From UBA1413 sp037447215 (GTDB taxonomy: Bacteria; Bacteroidota; Bacteroidia; Bacteroidales; Prolixibacteraceae), in the NCBI GenBank assembly GCA_037447215.1, contig JBBIHB010000001.1, positions 186,001 through 250,000 of the forward strand: a stretch of DNA of 64,000 bases, written 5' to 3'. Every line of letters begins with the position of its first letter. Within the stretch, counting starts at the first letter, position 1. The notes under the pieces were generated by a model. That model saw only the letters and a list, made by a program, of their open reading frames with translations, searched no databases and was not told the origin of the DNA. A program made the translations under genes and the position numbers. Shown piece after piece: positions 52,256 to 62,318 of this stretch.

Positions 52256-53683
52256 CTAAACAAGTTTATCCAATCGGCTGGCATCGAGGCGGAGAAACAC
52301 AAAAAGCAGAATCGTAAATGCCCAGAGCGATGAACCTCCATAACTGAAGAATGGTAAGGGAATCCCAATTACAGGCATAAGCCCGATGGTCATTCCAACA
52401 TTTACCGCAAAGTGAAAAAACAAAATGGAAGCAACCGAATAACCATAAACCCTTGAATAAACAGAGCGTTGCCTTTCGGCAAGGATGATTAACCGGACAA
52501 AAAGCAAAACAAAAAGTGCGATAACAACAAAAGAGCCTAAAAACCCCCATTCTTCGCCAACGGTACAAAAAATGAAATCGGTACTTTGTTCAGGAACAAA
52601 ATTATACTTGGTTTGTGTGCCATTTAAAAAGCCTTTTCCTGAAAATCCTCCCGAACCGATGGCAATTTTACTCTGGTTTACATTCCATCCGGCGCCTTTG
52701 GGATCAGACTGTAATCCCAACAATTCGTTTATTCTGTCTTGCTGATGCGATTTCAATACTTCATAAAATACAAAATCGACTGAATAAGTAAACATTACCG
52801 ATGCAAAAAACAACCCGACAATAATCATACACCGTTTCAAACGGGTCTGTAAAATGTAAATTGCAAAACCGATCATACTAAGAGAAACTGCTGCCAAAAT
52901 AACCCATTCCAGTTCAAACAGAGATCCCAAAAAATAATTAACCCCCATAAAAACTGAAACTACCGCCAGTCCAATTCCGGCAGCCACAGAAACCATTTTC
53001 AGTTTCTGGTTTAATATGAAATGAGCAATAAAGCTTCCTGCAAAAAGAATTAAAAGAAGAATATGATTTTCGGTCAGCAACGATAAAAGGAAGAGAACGA
53101 TGGCAAGGAGGCCGAAAAAAAGTACAATTCCCGATAAACCTTCGCGGTATAAAACCATTAGAAATACCACTAAAACTATTGCCGATCCGGTATCGGGTTG
53201 CAGCAAAATCAGTAACAATGGCAATCCTATAATGGCAGCAATTGACATAATCCCCTTAGTACTTATGAGTTTAAAATTGTAACTGCTTATAATTTTTGCC
53301 ACCGCCATTGCAGTTCCGAACTTGGCAAATTCGGAAGGTTGAAGGCGAAAATCGCTCCAAAGGATAAACCATGATTTCTGTCCGTTGATTTCAACACCGG
53401 CAAGGAGTACCAGTATCAGGAATAAAATTACCAATCCGTAAATCGGCCATGAGAAAAACACGTAAAAACTACTGTCAACCAACAGGATTAAAAATGCCAA
53501 TAAAAAGGCAGCCCCTATCCAAATAAGTTGTTTCCCATATTGTTGCGATATATCAAGAATACTTTGATTCTCTTCGTTATACACTGCAGCATAAATGTTA
53601 ATCCACCCCAATAACATCATTATGAAGGCCAGCGATACCGCAATCCAGTCAACATTTGCCCACAATTTATTCCTCTGCGCCAT
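52256..53683 (-). CDS. rodA: Peptidoglycan glycosyltransferase RodA
   Basis: 475 residues from the ATG at 53683 (MAQRNKLWANVDWIAVSL), overlapping the mrdA stop; a TTG upstream would add three residues. About ten membrane helices. The SEDS-family motifs LQPDTGSAIVLVV (about 163-175), the loop SKIAIGSGGFSGKGFLNGTQTKYNFVPEQSTDFIF (about 341-375) and the terminal PLPFFSYGGSSLW are clear. It polymerises glycan strands for cell elongation together with PBP2 and the Mre proteins. It is longer than E. coli RodA owing to an extended mid-region, as in other Bacteroidota. Confidence 0.95.
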   Translation of the reverse strand: MAQRNKLWANVDWIAVSLAFIMMLLGWINIYAAVYNEENQSILDISQQYGKQLIWIGAAFLLAFLILLVDSSFYVFFSWPIYGLVILFLILVLLAGVEINGQKSWFILWSDFRLQPSEFAKFGTAMAVAKIISSYNFKLISTKGIMSIAAIIGLPLLLILLQPDTGSAIVLVVFLMVLYREGLSGIVLFFGLLAIVLFLLSLLTENHILLLILFAGSFIAHFILNQKLKMVSVAAGIGLAVVSVFMGVNYFLGSLFELEWVILAAVSLSMIGFAIYILQTRLKRCMIIVGLFFASVMFTYSVDFVFYEVLKSHQQDRINELLGLQSDPKGAGWNVNQSKIAIGSGGFSGKGFLNGTQTKYNFVPEQSTDFIFCTVGEEWGFLGSFVVIALFVLLFVRLIILAERQRSVYSRVYGYSVASILFFHFAVNVGMTIGLMPVIGIPLPFFSYGGSSLWAFTILLFVFLRLDASRLDKLV

Positions 53684-55514
53684 TGTTTTCAATCCTGATT
53701 AACGGATTCATCAAATTTGCTTCAAGCATATTACTTTCAAGCCAGGCCCGGTTGGGCGAAATGGAATCATTGAGATATTTTTCTATCACAAGGCTGGCGA
53801 TGGGTGCCGCATAGGTTGAGCCCCATATTCCATTTTCGATATAGACCGATACGGCAATTTTTGGATCATCTTTGGGTGCAAACGCCATAAATACGGAATG
53901 GTCAGCACCATGCGGGTTCTGTGCTGTTCCGGTTTTTCCGCAAACCGCAATTCCCGGTATCCTCGACATACCTCCTGTTCCCGATTCCATTACCTGGTAC
54001 ATCCCTTCAATCACCAGATCATAATGTTCACGGTCGATGCCTGCATATACCGGCCTACTGAACCGCGGATGAATATCCTGTCCTTCGATTTCCCTGACCA
54101 TGTGTGGAATATAATAATACCCCCTATTGGCCAAAATAGCGGCAAAATTGGCAAGCTGCAATGGAGTAATACCCAATTCGCCCTGACCAATTGATAGCGA
54201 AACAATGGGCAGTGCCCGCCAACGCGAACCCCTGAATACAAAACGTTCATAATAATCCGACGTTGGAACAAGTCCTTTCAATTCATGCACAAAATCGGTC
54301 TCAAGTGTCCTTCCAAATCCAAATTTCAGCATATACTCCCGCCATTCATCATAAGCAGCCCTCACATCACTATATTTGCGGTTTTCAAGAATTGCCCTGA
54401 ACACATAAACATAATAGGCGTTACAGGATTTTGAAATGGAAGGAACAAGGTCGAACGACTGGTCGTGGTGACAGCCAACCCTGAAATTGCCTGAATAATA
54501 ACCATGTGCACAATAATACTGCGTTTTGGGAGTTATGATCCCTTCCTGCAACGCAACAAGGGCATTAGCCATTTTAAAAGTGGAACCCGGCGGATATTGA
54601 GCCATTAAACTTCTGTTGTAAAGCGGTTTAAGTGGATCGGAAACAAGGTTCATGTAATTTTCCCCACGCTCACGGCCAACAAGTAAGTTCGGATCGTAAT
54701 CAGGCGAATTGGCAAATACCAGAATTTCGCCCGTCGAAGGTTCGATTGCCACTACACTTCCCCTTTTATTACGAAGCAATCTTTCGGCATATTGCTGTAA
54801 ATCGGCATCAAGTGTGGCTATCAGGTTTTTTCCGATCTGCGGCAAGGTATCTGCCTCGCCCTGCAAATAACTTCCCTGAATACGGTTGTGAACATCGACC
54901 ATTAAATATTTTACACCTTTTTCCCCGCGTAACTCGTTCTCGTACGACCTTTCGATTCCGCTGATTCCTATATAGTCGCCTGACTGATAATAAGGATTTG
55001 CCTCAATTATATCACGGGTAACCTCACCTACATATCCCAATAAGTGGGCAGCTATTGGCCTTGGATATTCCCTCAGCATTCGCGATTGCACATAGAACCC
55101 TCTTACCTTGTACAATTGTTCCTGCAAAATCGCATATTTCTCAAGGGAAATCTGCTTAACAATTACCGAAGGTTTAAATGGGGAATAATCTCTGGCCTCC
55201 TTCAGGCGTTGTCTGAAATCTTCAATTGTAATATCAAGTAACCCACAAAACTTCAAGGTATCAAATGCCCTTACTTCGCGTGGAGTTACCAGAAGATCGT
55301 AAGCAGCATTGTTATAAACAAGCAATTCGCCATTGCGGTCGTAGATCAATCCCCTTGCCGGATATTGCACTACCCTTCGTAACACATTGTTGGTGGCAAA
55401 TTGCTTATAGGTATCATCAACCACCTGAAGGTAGAACAACCTGATCAGAAATACCACACCCACGAATATGAATATGGTTATAACCAGAAATTTTCTGTTT
55501 GAGTTGATGTCCAC
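53667..55514 (-). CDS. mrdA: Penicillin-binding protein 2
   Basis: 615 residues with one N-terminal membrane anchor (about 9-28). The dimerisation domain holds RGLIYDRNGELLVYN, and the transpeptidase domain has QYPPGSTFKMANAL (SxxK), SKSCNAYYV (SxN) and CGKTGTAQNPHG (KTG). It cross-links peptidoglycan for elongation. It precedes rodA with a 17-bp overlap and follows mreD by 12 nt, the classical cell-shape cluster. Confidence 0.96.
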   Translation of the reverse strand: MDINSNRKFLVITIFIFVGVVFLIRLFYLQVVDDTYKQFATNNVLRRVVQYPARGLIYDRNGELLVYNNAAYDLLVTPREVRAFDTLKFCGLLDITIEDFRQRLKEARDYSPFKPSVIVKQISLEKYAILQEQLYKVRGFYVQSRMLREYPRPIAAHLLGYVGEVTRDIIEANPYYQSGDYIGISGIERSYENELRGEKGVKYLMVDVHNRIQGSYLQGEADTLPQIGKNLIATLDADLQQYAERLLRNKRGSVVAIEPSTGEILVFANSPDYDPNLLVGRERGENYMNLVSDPLKPLYNRSLMAQYPPGSTFKMANALVALQEGIITPKTQYYCAHGYYSGNFRVGCHHDQSFDLVPSISKSCNAYYVYVFRAILENRKYSDVRAAYDEWREYMLKFGFGRTLETDFVHELKGLVPTSDYYERFVFRGSRWRALPIVSLSIGQGELGITPLQLANFAAILANRGYYYIPHMVREIEGQDIHPRFSRPVYAGIDREHYDLVIEGMYQVMESGTGGMSRIPGIAVCGKTGTAQNPHGADHSVFMAFAPKDDPKIAVSVYIENGIWGSTYAAPIASLVIEKYLNDSISPNRAWLESNMLEANLMNPLIRIENNGAEE

Positions 55515-55526
55515 GTTACTCCCTGC

Positions 55527-56030
55527 TTAATCCCTGAAAACCAAAAACTGGCTCAAAACTATAATAAAAACTGAGAATATGGTACTAAAAATTACCCTGA
55601 TAAAAGTTCTGAAGAAATCAGCGAAGGAAAAAACTTCGAGATAAAACAGAACCAGATGATGTATCAGGACTAGAAATATTGTGTAAAGCAAAAACCAACG
55701 TAAGCCAGTCTGCCTGAGTCCGGGGTAATCTAATTGATCTGATTCGCGTGCACTCAACAGGTTCATCACCGGGGTCCTGAAATAAGCCAAAAAAACAGTT
55801 GCGGCAGCATGTAATCCAAATGTATCTGAAAAGATATCCACAATTAGTCCTAAAAAGAAAGCGAGCAACAAGACTGCATACCTGGGTGTGGAAACCGGAA
55901 GGAGCAAAATAAAAACAAAATAAAAATATGGATTAAGATATCCGCTTAGTTGCACCTGGTTAAGAAAGAGAACCTGAACCAAGACTGCTGTTATAAAAAG
56001 TATGATGTATTTAATCCAGATTTGTATCAT
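55527..56030 (-). CDS. mreD: Rod shape-determining protein MreD
   Basis: 167 residues from the ATG at 56030 (MIQIWIKYIILFITAVLVQVLFL). This start overlaps the mreC end by 20 nt; an upstream start would overlap more. About five membrane segments with the MreD pattern FFLGLIVDIFSDTFGLHAAATV (about 70-91). It bridges MreC to the cell-wall synthesis machinery. Low sequence conservation is normal; position gives extra support. Confidence 0.88.
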   Translation of the reverse strand: MIQIWIKYIILFITAVLVQVLFLNQVQLSGYLNPYFYFVFILLLPVSTPRYAVLLLAFFLGLIVDIFSDTFGLHAAATVFLAYFRTPVMNLLSARESDQLDYPGLRQTGLRWFLLYTIFLVLIHHLVLFYLEVFSFADFFRTFIRVIFSTIFSVFIIVLSQFLVFRD

Positions 56031-56856
56031 CTGTATTTTGTTTTTCGAGCCTTTCAATCTCCTTGCTCATTCGGTTGTCAATCACTTCCACATAGGTAAG
56101 CGATTTGAAATCGACCGAAAGGCGTACCTTAATATTATAAAAGTTGTCGCCACCCTCTTTATTGTATGATTCAACGACACCTAGCATAAAACCTTCGGGA
56201 AAAATGGAAGAAAAACCACTGGTTACAATGGAATCGCCAGTTTCAATTTCAACATGAAACGGAATTTCATTTAGCAAAGCATAACGATAATCTTTTCCAT
56301 CCCACGAAAGTGACCCGAAATAATTATTGCGTTTCAGTTTGGCCGATACATTCCAACGGAGGTTAAGGAGCGAAATGGCTGTCGAATAAGAATCTGAAAC
56401 ATTAAGCACAACACCTACCACCCCATCAACCGTAGCAATACCCATGTCGGGCCTGAGGCCATCATTTAATCCTTTGTCAAGGGTTAAATAGTTGTATTGC
56501 CGGTTAACGGAGTTATTGATAACACGGGCAGGAAAAAACCGATAATCGCCAATGGGCAAATCCGTTTGGATTGTCGATGAATCCCCTTCAGAATATATTT
56601 GTGGGATTGCATACAGAGCCTGCCTGAGTCTGGCATTTTCCTCGGCAAGGTTACGATTTACAGCCGAAAGCCTTAAATAATTAACTACTGAGTTATACTT
56701 TGAATATATATTTCCCGAAATGTAGTTGGCCGAGTTAAAATATGCTGCCCTCTGAAAGTTATTCCGGGTAAAAACAAATACCAACGATGTAATTTCCAGA
56801 ATAATAAACAGAATGACAACATGGTGGCGATGAATAAACCTGAATAGGCTCCACAT
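56011..56856 (-). CDS. mreC: Rod shape-determining protein MreC
   Basis: 281 residues. One N-terminal membrane span (about 12-30), a coiled coil (about 60-85; LRLSAVNRNLAEENARLRQAL), then the beta-rich periplasmic domain (YNYLTLDKGLNDGLRPDMGIATVDGVVGVV, and IETGDSIVTSGFSSIFPEG). MreC scaffolds the elongasome in the periplasm. It follows mreB by 18 nt. Confidence 0.95.
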   Translation of the reverse strand: MWSLFRFIHRHHVVILFIILEITSLVFVFTRNNFQRAAYFNSANYISGNIYSKYNSVVNYLRLSAVNRNLAEENARLRQALYAIPQIYSEGDSSTIQTDLPIGDYRFFPARVINNSVNRQYNYLTLDKGLNDGLRPDMGIATVDGVVGVVLNVSDSYSTAISLLNLRWNVSAKLKRNNYFGSLSWDGKDYRYALLNEIPFHVEIETGDSIVTSGFSSIFPEGFMLGVVESYNKEGGDNFYNIKVRLSVDFKSLTYVEVIDNRMSKEIERLEKQNTDDTNLD

Positions 56857-56874
56857 ATATCGGAAATACTCCTT

Positions 56875-57897
56875 TTATCGGATAAGGAATTGAAATTTAT
56901 CCACATTTTTCAGCGCTATTCCGGTTCCCCTCACCACAGCCCTTAAAGGATCTTCGGCTATATGGAAAGGAATACCGAGTTTGTCGCTCAATCTTTTATC
57001 GAGTCCACGCAAAAGTGCGCCACCGCCTGCCAGCCAGATGCCGTTTTTAACAATATCGGCATATAACTCCGGAGGGGTTTGTTCAAGTGCACTCAAAATA
57101 GCCATATCAATCTTCGACAGCGATTTTTCGAGACAATGTGCAATTTCCTTGTACGAAACAGGCACCTCAATTGGCAGGGACGTCATCTGATTTGGCCCCT
57201 GCACTACAAAATCCTTTGGAGAATTATCGAGGGTTGTCAATGCCGAACCAACCTGAATCTTAATTTCTTCGGCGGTACGTTCACCAATCTTGATGTTATG
57301 CTGATGGCGCATATACTCCATTATATCGGCAGTAAGATCGTCACCGGCAATTCGGATCGATTTATTGGTAACAATACCTCCAAGTGAAATTACTGCAATT
57401 TCAGTAGTTCCACCACCTATGTCAACCACCATGTTCCCTTCTGGGGCTTCCACATCAAGCCCGATTCCAATAGCAGCAGCCAATGGTTCGTAAATCATGT
57501 AAACTTCTCGACCACCGGCATGTTCCGATGAGTCGCGTACAGCACGGATTTCGACTTCGGTACTTCCCGACGGGATACAGATAACCATTTTTAGTGAGGG
57601 TGAAAACAACCGGTTTTTAGGGTTGATCATCTTAATCATTCCCCTGATCATCTGCTCTGCAGCGTTAAAATCGGCAATAACCCCATCCCTCAGAGGCCTG
57701 ATGGTTTTCAGATTGGCGTGGGTCTTTCCCTGCATCTGACGTGCTTTTTCACCGATGGCGACAAGCTTCTCGGTCTTCAGGTCAATTGCTACTATCGACG
57801 GTTCGTCAACCACTATTTTATCGTTATGAATGATTATGGTATTGGCAGTACCAAGGTCAATCGCTATTTCCTGTGTAAAAAATGAAAATAATCCCAT
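56875..57897 (-). CDS. mreB: Rod shape-determining protein MreB
   Basis: 340 residues, a full-length bacterial actin. Phosphate 1 EIAIDLGTANTIIIHN (about 10-25), phosphate 2 MVVDIGGGTTEIAVISLGG (about 157-175), and the adenosine region WLAGGGALLRGLDKRL (about 285-300) are present, with the PSIVAID segment. It polymerises under the membrane to guide wall synthesis. First gene of the mreBCD-mrdA-rodA operon; purH ends 32 nt upstream, so the operon may extend from purH. Confidence 0.97.
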   Translation of the reverse strand: MGLFSFFTQEIAIDLGTANTIIIHNDKIVVDEPSIVAIDLKTEKLVAIGEKARQMQGKTHANLKTIRPLRDGVIADFNAAEQMIRGMIKMINPKNRLFSPSLKMVICIPSGSTEVEIRAVRDSSEHAGGREVYMIYEPLAAAIGIGLDVEAPEGNMVVDIGGGTTEIAVISLGGIVTNKSIRIAGDDLTADIMEYMRHQHNIKIGERTAEEIKIQVGSALTTLDNSPKDFVVQGPNQMTSLPIEVPVSYKEIAHCLEKSLSKIDMAILSALEQTPPELYADIVKNGIWLAGGGALLRGLDKRLSDKLGIPFHIAEDPLRAVVRGTGIALKNVDKFQFLIR

Positions 57898-57929
57898 TTA
57901 TATTTCATCATTTAATATTCAACATATAA

Positions 57930-59519
57930 TTAATGACGGAAATGCCTTCGTCCGGTAAAGACCATCGCAATTCCAAATTCATTGCAGGCATCAATCACCT
58001 CCTGATCGCGGATACTACCACCGGGCTGAACAATGTATTTCACCCTATTTTCATTGGCAGCTTCAATACTGTCGCGGAAAGGGAAAAAGGCATCTGAAAC
58101 CAGCACTGATTCCTGCATACTTATATTTTCTTTCAGGTTAAACCTTGGAATGGTCAATTGCCTGAGGCTATCGAGCCTGTTAGGTTGTCCCATTCCAGCA
58201 CCGGTAAGCCAGAACGACCCATCAGAATTTTCGGAAACCATTGCTATGGCATTGCTCTTTAAATGTTTGCAAGCCATTACCCCGAACCTGGCCAGATTTA
58301 ATTTATTTTCATCGAATGTCTTTTCGGTGACCGTTGTAAATGCTGAATCTCCACCTTCATCTTCATCCTGGATCAGCAAACCACCACTAACCGAACGAAC
58401 AATTTTTTCATTTGTTGTTACCGGCCTGACCGGGATCTCTAATAGCCTTAAATTTTTCTTCTTCCAAAATACCTCAAGGGCTTCTTTTGTAAAATTTGAA
58501 GCTATTATAATTTCAACAAACTTGTTTTCGAACATTTGAGCAATTTTTTCATCCACAGTCCCCGTAAAACAGATAATACCCCCGAATGCCGAAACCGGGT
58601 CGCCAGCCCATGCCAGTTCTAGTGCCTGCATTGAATTGCCCGCCACAGCAAGCCCGCATGGGTTTAGGTGTTTAACAACAGCTACTGACTGTTTGTTCCC
58701 GATATGGGTCACACTATGCCATGCATCACTGGCCGCTTTCCACGCTGCATCAGCATCAAGCAGGTTATTGTATGACAATTCTTTTCCCTGAATTACTCTC
58801 GCATCGGCAATTACAGCACCTGTTTTTGTATTTCGGTATTTGAATAATGTAGCTGCCTGATGCGGATTTTCACCATATCTGAGTGACTGGCCGTTATTCA
58901 GGCTAATCCGGTGCATTTCAGAACTATCTTCATTGAACCAGTTTGAGATGGCTGCATCGTAATGCGAAGAGACAGAAAATGCACGGGATGCAAACCATTT
59001 GCGTTCTTTAAGCGTAGTTTTTCCATTGCCTGTGTTCAAAATCTCAAGTAATTTTGAATACTCATTTTGCGAGGGCACAACAATAACATCTTTATAATTT
59101 TTGGCAGCAGCCCTGATCAGTGAAATTCCCCCGATATCAATTTTTTCGATAATCTCCTGCGGTGGAGCTCCTGAAGCAAGTGTAGCCTCAAAAGGATAGA
59201 GGTCAACAATTACAAGGTCAATCTCTTGAATTTTATAATGAGAAAGTTGCTGCAAATCTTTTTCATTTTCGCGCCGTGCAAGAATGCCACCAAACACTCC
59301 GGGATGAAGGGTTTTTACCCTGCCACCCAGAATGGAAGGATAACCTGTTAACCCTTCAATTGGCTCAACAGGTATTTCCAATGATTCAATAAAAGACTGT
59401 GTTCCTCCGGTGCTGTATATCTTTACTCCAAGCTGTTGTAACCTGTATAAAATTGCATCCAGGTTATCTTTGTGGAAAACTGAAACAATCGCACTCTTAA
59501 TTTTTTTATATTCAGTCAT
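57930..59519 (-). CDS. purH: Bifunctional AICAR transformylase/IMP cyclohydrolase PurH
   Basis: 529 residues. The IMP cyclohydrolase (MGS-like) N-terminal domain has KIYSTGGTQSFIE and GRVKTLHPGVFGGIL (about 67-81), and the transformylase domain has LRYGENPHQAA (about 208-218) and a KHLNPCGLAV segment (about 282-291), with the catalytic Lys-His pair. The C-terminus FTGRRHFRH is the standard end. It catalyses the last two steps of IMP synthesis. The -7 element TATCTTTG lies 26 nt upstream. Unlike purD, it is intact here. Confidence 0.96.
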   Translation of the reverse strand: MTEYKKIKSAIVSVFHKDNLDAILYRLQQLGVKIYSTGGTQSFIESLEIPVEPIEGLTGYPSILGGRVKTLHPGVFGGILARRENEKDLQQLSHYKIQEIDLVIVDLYPFEATLASGAPPQEIIEKIDIGGISLIRAAAKNYKDVIVVPSQNEYSKLLEILNTGNGKTTLKERKWFASRAFSVSSHYDAAISNWFNEDSSEMHRISLNNGQSLRYGENPHQAATLFKYRNTKTGAVIADARVIQGKELSYNNLLDADAAWKAASDAWHSVTHIGNKQSVAVVKHLNPCGLAVAGNSMQALELAWAGDPVSAFGGIICFTGTVDEKIAQMFENKFVEIIIASNFTKEALEVFWKKKNLRLLEIPVRPVTTNEKIVRSVSGGLLIQDEDEGGDSAFTTVTEKTFDENKLNLARFGVMACKHLKSNAIAMVSENSDGSFWLTGAGMGQPNRLDSLRQLTIPRFNLKENISMQESVLVSDAFFPFRDSIEAANENRVKYIVQPGGSIRDQEVIDACNEFGIAMVFTGRRHFRH

Positions 59520-59544
59520 TTAAAATCTTTATCGAATTTGAATG

Positions 59545-59552
59545 CAAAGATA
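59545..59552 (-). promoter_or_regulatory. -7 promoter element of purH
   Basis: On the minus strand TATCTTTG is an exact TAnnTTTG, 26 nt before the ATG. At a 14- to 19-nt distance upstream there is only a TTTA, so the -33 box is weak. Confidence 0.5.
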
Positions 59553-59696
59553 AAAATTCAATACATAAATCGGGGTATGACGAGGTGAATCCTGAAAAAG
59601 AAACAAAAAAACAATATTCTGACTAAAATGCTATGTTTGTAATGGATAATGGGTTTTCCCGACCAATATAGTTGATTATTTTTTGAGAAAGAAAAT

Positions 59697-60950
59697 ATGC
59701 TGTTTATCAGGTTAATTTACGAAAGTTTCAGTTTTGCATGGAATTCACTTAAAGTAAATAAGCTTAGAACTTTGCTTTCCTTACTTGGGATTACCATTGG
59801 CATATTTGCAATTATTTCAGTATTTACGGTTATCGATTCGCTTGAACGATATATTCGTCAAAGTCTGAATTCGTTAGGGAGCAATATGGTTTACATACAG
59901 AAATGGCCCTGGACTCCTCCGGAAGGTGAGACCGAATATCCCTGGTGGAAATATATGAACCGGCCGGTACCCAGGGTGACCGAAATTGACGAAATTATGC
60001 GCCGTTCCCGATTGGCCGACAACGCTGTTTTCTTTTTTGGGTTCTCACGGAAGGTTCAAACGGGGAGCGACAACATGGATAATGTGCAGATCCTTGCTTC
60101 GACCTTTCCATTACTCGATGTATGGAACCTTAAGCTTTGGCAGGGAAGGTATTTTACAGCTCAGGAAATGCATTCCGCATCGCCACTTGCCATCATTGGA
60201 AGTGAAATTGCTGAGAAATTATTTCCCAATCAGAATCCATTGAACCGGTATATTAAAGTTATGGGCCACCAGTTTCAGGTTATCGGTATCTATGAAAAAA
60301 CCGGTCAGGATATGTTCGGTACAAGTATGGACAAACGGGTTCATATCCCAGTCAACTATTCGATGAATATGCTTGATGTGCGTAACCGTGATCAGGGTCA
60401 GGCCATATGTGTAAAAGCCAAACCCGGAATCGATGATGATGAATTCATAGCTGAATTACAGGCCATTATGCGTTCAATCAGGCGTCTGAAACCTTTAGAT
60501 GAAAATAATTTTGCCCTCAATCAGGTAAACCTGATATCCACACAATTTGATGCATTCTTTAAAGTTTTCAATATGGCCGGTTGGATAATCGGGGGATTTT
60601 CAATCCTGGTGGGAGGCTTTGGCATTGCCAATATCATGTTTGTATCGGTTAAAGAGCGAACCCGCATTATTGGTATCCAGAAATCGTTGGGTGCAAAAAA
60701 ATTCTTTATCCTTATTGAATACATTTTCGAATCCATTGTGCTATCTGTTTTCGGGGGAGTAATAGGGTTGCTGCTGATATTTGCCGGAACCCTGATTTTC
60801 AATTATTTGTCGGGGATGTCAATTGTACTCACAATTGGGAATATAATCATGGGACTGATGATTTCGACAGTAATCGGTTTTATTGCAGGGATGATGCCTG
60901 CCCGAACCGCAGCCCGACTAGACCCGGTTGTAGCTATTAATTCATTATAA
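59697..60950 (+). CDS. MacB/FtsX-type ABC transporter permease
   Basis: 417 residues. One N-terminal membrane span (about 20-46, SLKVNKLRTLLSLLGITIGIFAIISV) precedes a MacB-like periplasmic domain (about 55-270), then three spans with the FtsX pattern (about 285-312, 333-360, 375-402), ending ARTAARLDPVVAINSL. KERTRIIGIQKSLGAKKFFI is the conserved cytoplasmic loop. No ATPase is adjacent, so it must pair with one encoded elsewhere. Export of lipoproteins, small molecules or peptides is the family range. Confidence 0.9.
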   Translation: MLFIRLIYESFSFAWNSLKVNKLRTLLSLLGITIGIFAIISVFTVIDSLERYIRQSLNSLGSNMVYIQKWPWTPPEGETEYPWWKYMNRPVPRVTEIDEIMRRSRLADNAVFFFGFSRKVQTGSDNMDNVQILASTFPLLDVWNLKLWQGRYFTAQEMHSASPLAIIGSEIAEKLFPNQNPLNRYIKVMGHQFQVIGIYEKTGQDMFGTSMDKRVHIPVNYSMNMLDVRNRDQGQAICVKAKPGIDDDEFIAELQAIMRSIRRLKPLDENNFALNQVNLISTQFDAFFKVFNMAGWIIGGFSILVGGFGIANIMFVSVKERTRIIGIQKSLGAKKFFILIEYIFESIVLSVFGGVIGLLLIFAGTLIFNYLSGMSIVLTIGNIIMGLMISTVIGFIAGMMPARTAARLDPVVAINSL

Positions 60951-60959
60951 TCGTGATGG

Positions 60960-62318
60960 TTACATTATTTTCAGAAAAAACTGGCTCACAACAAAGTAAA
61001 TTGTAAGTCCGAGAATATCGTTCATTGTTGTAATAAAAGGGCCGGTAGCCACAGCGGGATCGATTTTTAACCGGTTCAACGCCAGAGGGATAAGCGATCC
61101 AAATACCGAAGCAAGGGTCATTACAATAAACAGCGAGGTAGAAACCGCATAAGTGAGGCTCATACTGTCACTGAAAAAGAAATTGTAGATAAAAATAAGC
61201 ACAGCAAAGATACCAGCCGTTAAAAATGCTACCGATAATTGCTTCACGATTTTCTGCAAAGGAGTGGCAAAGTCGCGTACACCGCTGGCAAGTGTCTGTA
61301 CCACAATTGACGAAGATTGAACCCCAATATTTCCGGCCATGGCTGCAATCAAAGGGATAAAAAAGGCAGTTGCCGGCAGCTGTGACAAAGCATCTTCATG
61401 AGCGCCAATCACATGTGAGCCCATAATTCCACCGAAAAGCCCCACCATGAGCCAGGGAACCCTGGCACGGGTCAGGTGCCATACTTTATCCCCTACTTCA
61501 ACTTCACCTGTAATACCTGAAACCATGTTATAGTCGCGTTCAGCTTCTTCGCGCATAACATCCATAACATCGTCGAAGGTGATCCGGCCTTTCAAACGGC
61601 CTATCTCATCTACTACAGGTATTGCAACCAGGTCGTACTTTTCCATAACCTGTGCCACTTCTTCCTGGGGTGTATCGGTTGTTACCCATTTCACATCAGG
61701 GTTATATATGTGTTTAATCTGGGTACTTGTACTGTTCAGAATAAGTTTTTTCAACGACAGTACACCTTTTAATTTGTTGTCGTCATCTACCACATACACG
61801 TAATAAATATCATCGACATCCTCTGACTGGCGACCAATTTCCTTCAGACAGGTAGCAACCGTCCAGTTTTCGTTTACTGCTACCAGCTCTTTTGCCATTA
61901 TCCCCCCTGCAGTGTCTTCATCATATTCAAGAAGATCTACAATATCGCCAGCAATTTCGACGTCGCCAATCTCATTCAGTACCGATTTTTTTACGTCTTC
62001 ATCAAGCTCTCCCAAAATATCGGCCGCATCGTCAGAATCCATGAATTCGATAAACTGCCTCGCGATATATTCCGGTGGGAGGGCATTCAAAAACTTTTTC
62101 CTGTCATCTTCCGGAATTTCGATCAAAACATCCGAAGCCTTCTCTCCATCGAGCAACAGGTAGATATACTTTGCCTCTTCCATATTGAGGGCATCCATGA
62201 TCTCGGCAATATCGGCCGGATGAAGCTCTTCGAGCAGCTCGGCAACCTGTTTTTCATCGTTTGCTTCAATAAGCATCCGTAGGTTGTCAATAAATTCCCT
62301 GTTTAGTTCAAAATTCAT
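60960..62318 (-). CDS. mgtE: Magnesium transporter MgtE
   Basis: 452 residues, typical. The N-terminal helical repeat domain (about 15-130; LLEELHPADIAEIMDALN) is followed by two CBS domains (about 140-260), then the plug helix and five membrane helices (about 290-450) ending in MNDILGLTIYFVVSQFFLKIM. GNIGVQSSSIVVQ (about 336-348) lies at the pore. It imports magnesium in the membrane, gated by cytosolic magnesium. Its ATG overlaps the rsmA stop by ATGA, so the two are coupled. Confidence 0.95.
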   Translation of the reverse strand: MNFELNREFIDNLRMLIEANDEKQVAELLEELHPADIAEIMDALNMEEAKYIYLLLDGEKASDVLIEIPEDDRKKFLNALPPEYIARQFIEFMDSDDAADILGELDEDVKKSVLNEIGDVEIAGDIVDLLEYDEDTAGGIMAKELVAVNENWTVATCLKEIGRQSEDVDDIYYVYVVDDDNKLKGVLSLKKLILNSTSTQIKHIYNPDVKWVTTDTPQEEVAQVMEKYDLVAIPVVDEIGRLKGRITFDDVMDVMREEAERDYNMVSGITGEVEVGDKVWHLTRARVPWLMVGLFGGIMGSHVIGAHEDALSQLPATAFFIPLIAAMAGNIGVQSSSIVVQTLASGVRDFATPLQKIVKQLSVAFLTAGIFAVLIFIYNFFFSDSMSLTYAVSTSLFIVMTLASVFGSLIPLALNRLKIDPAVATGPFITTMNDILGLTIYFVVSQFFLKIM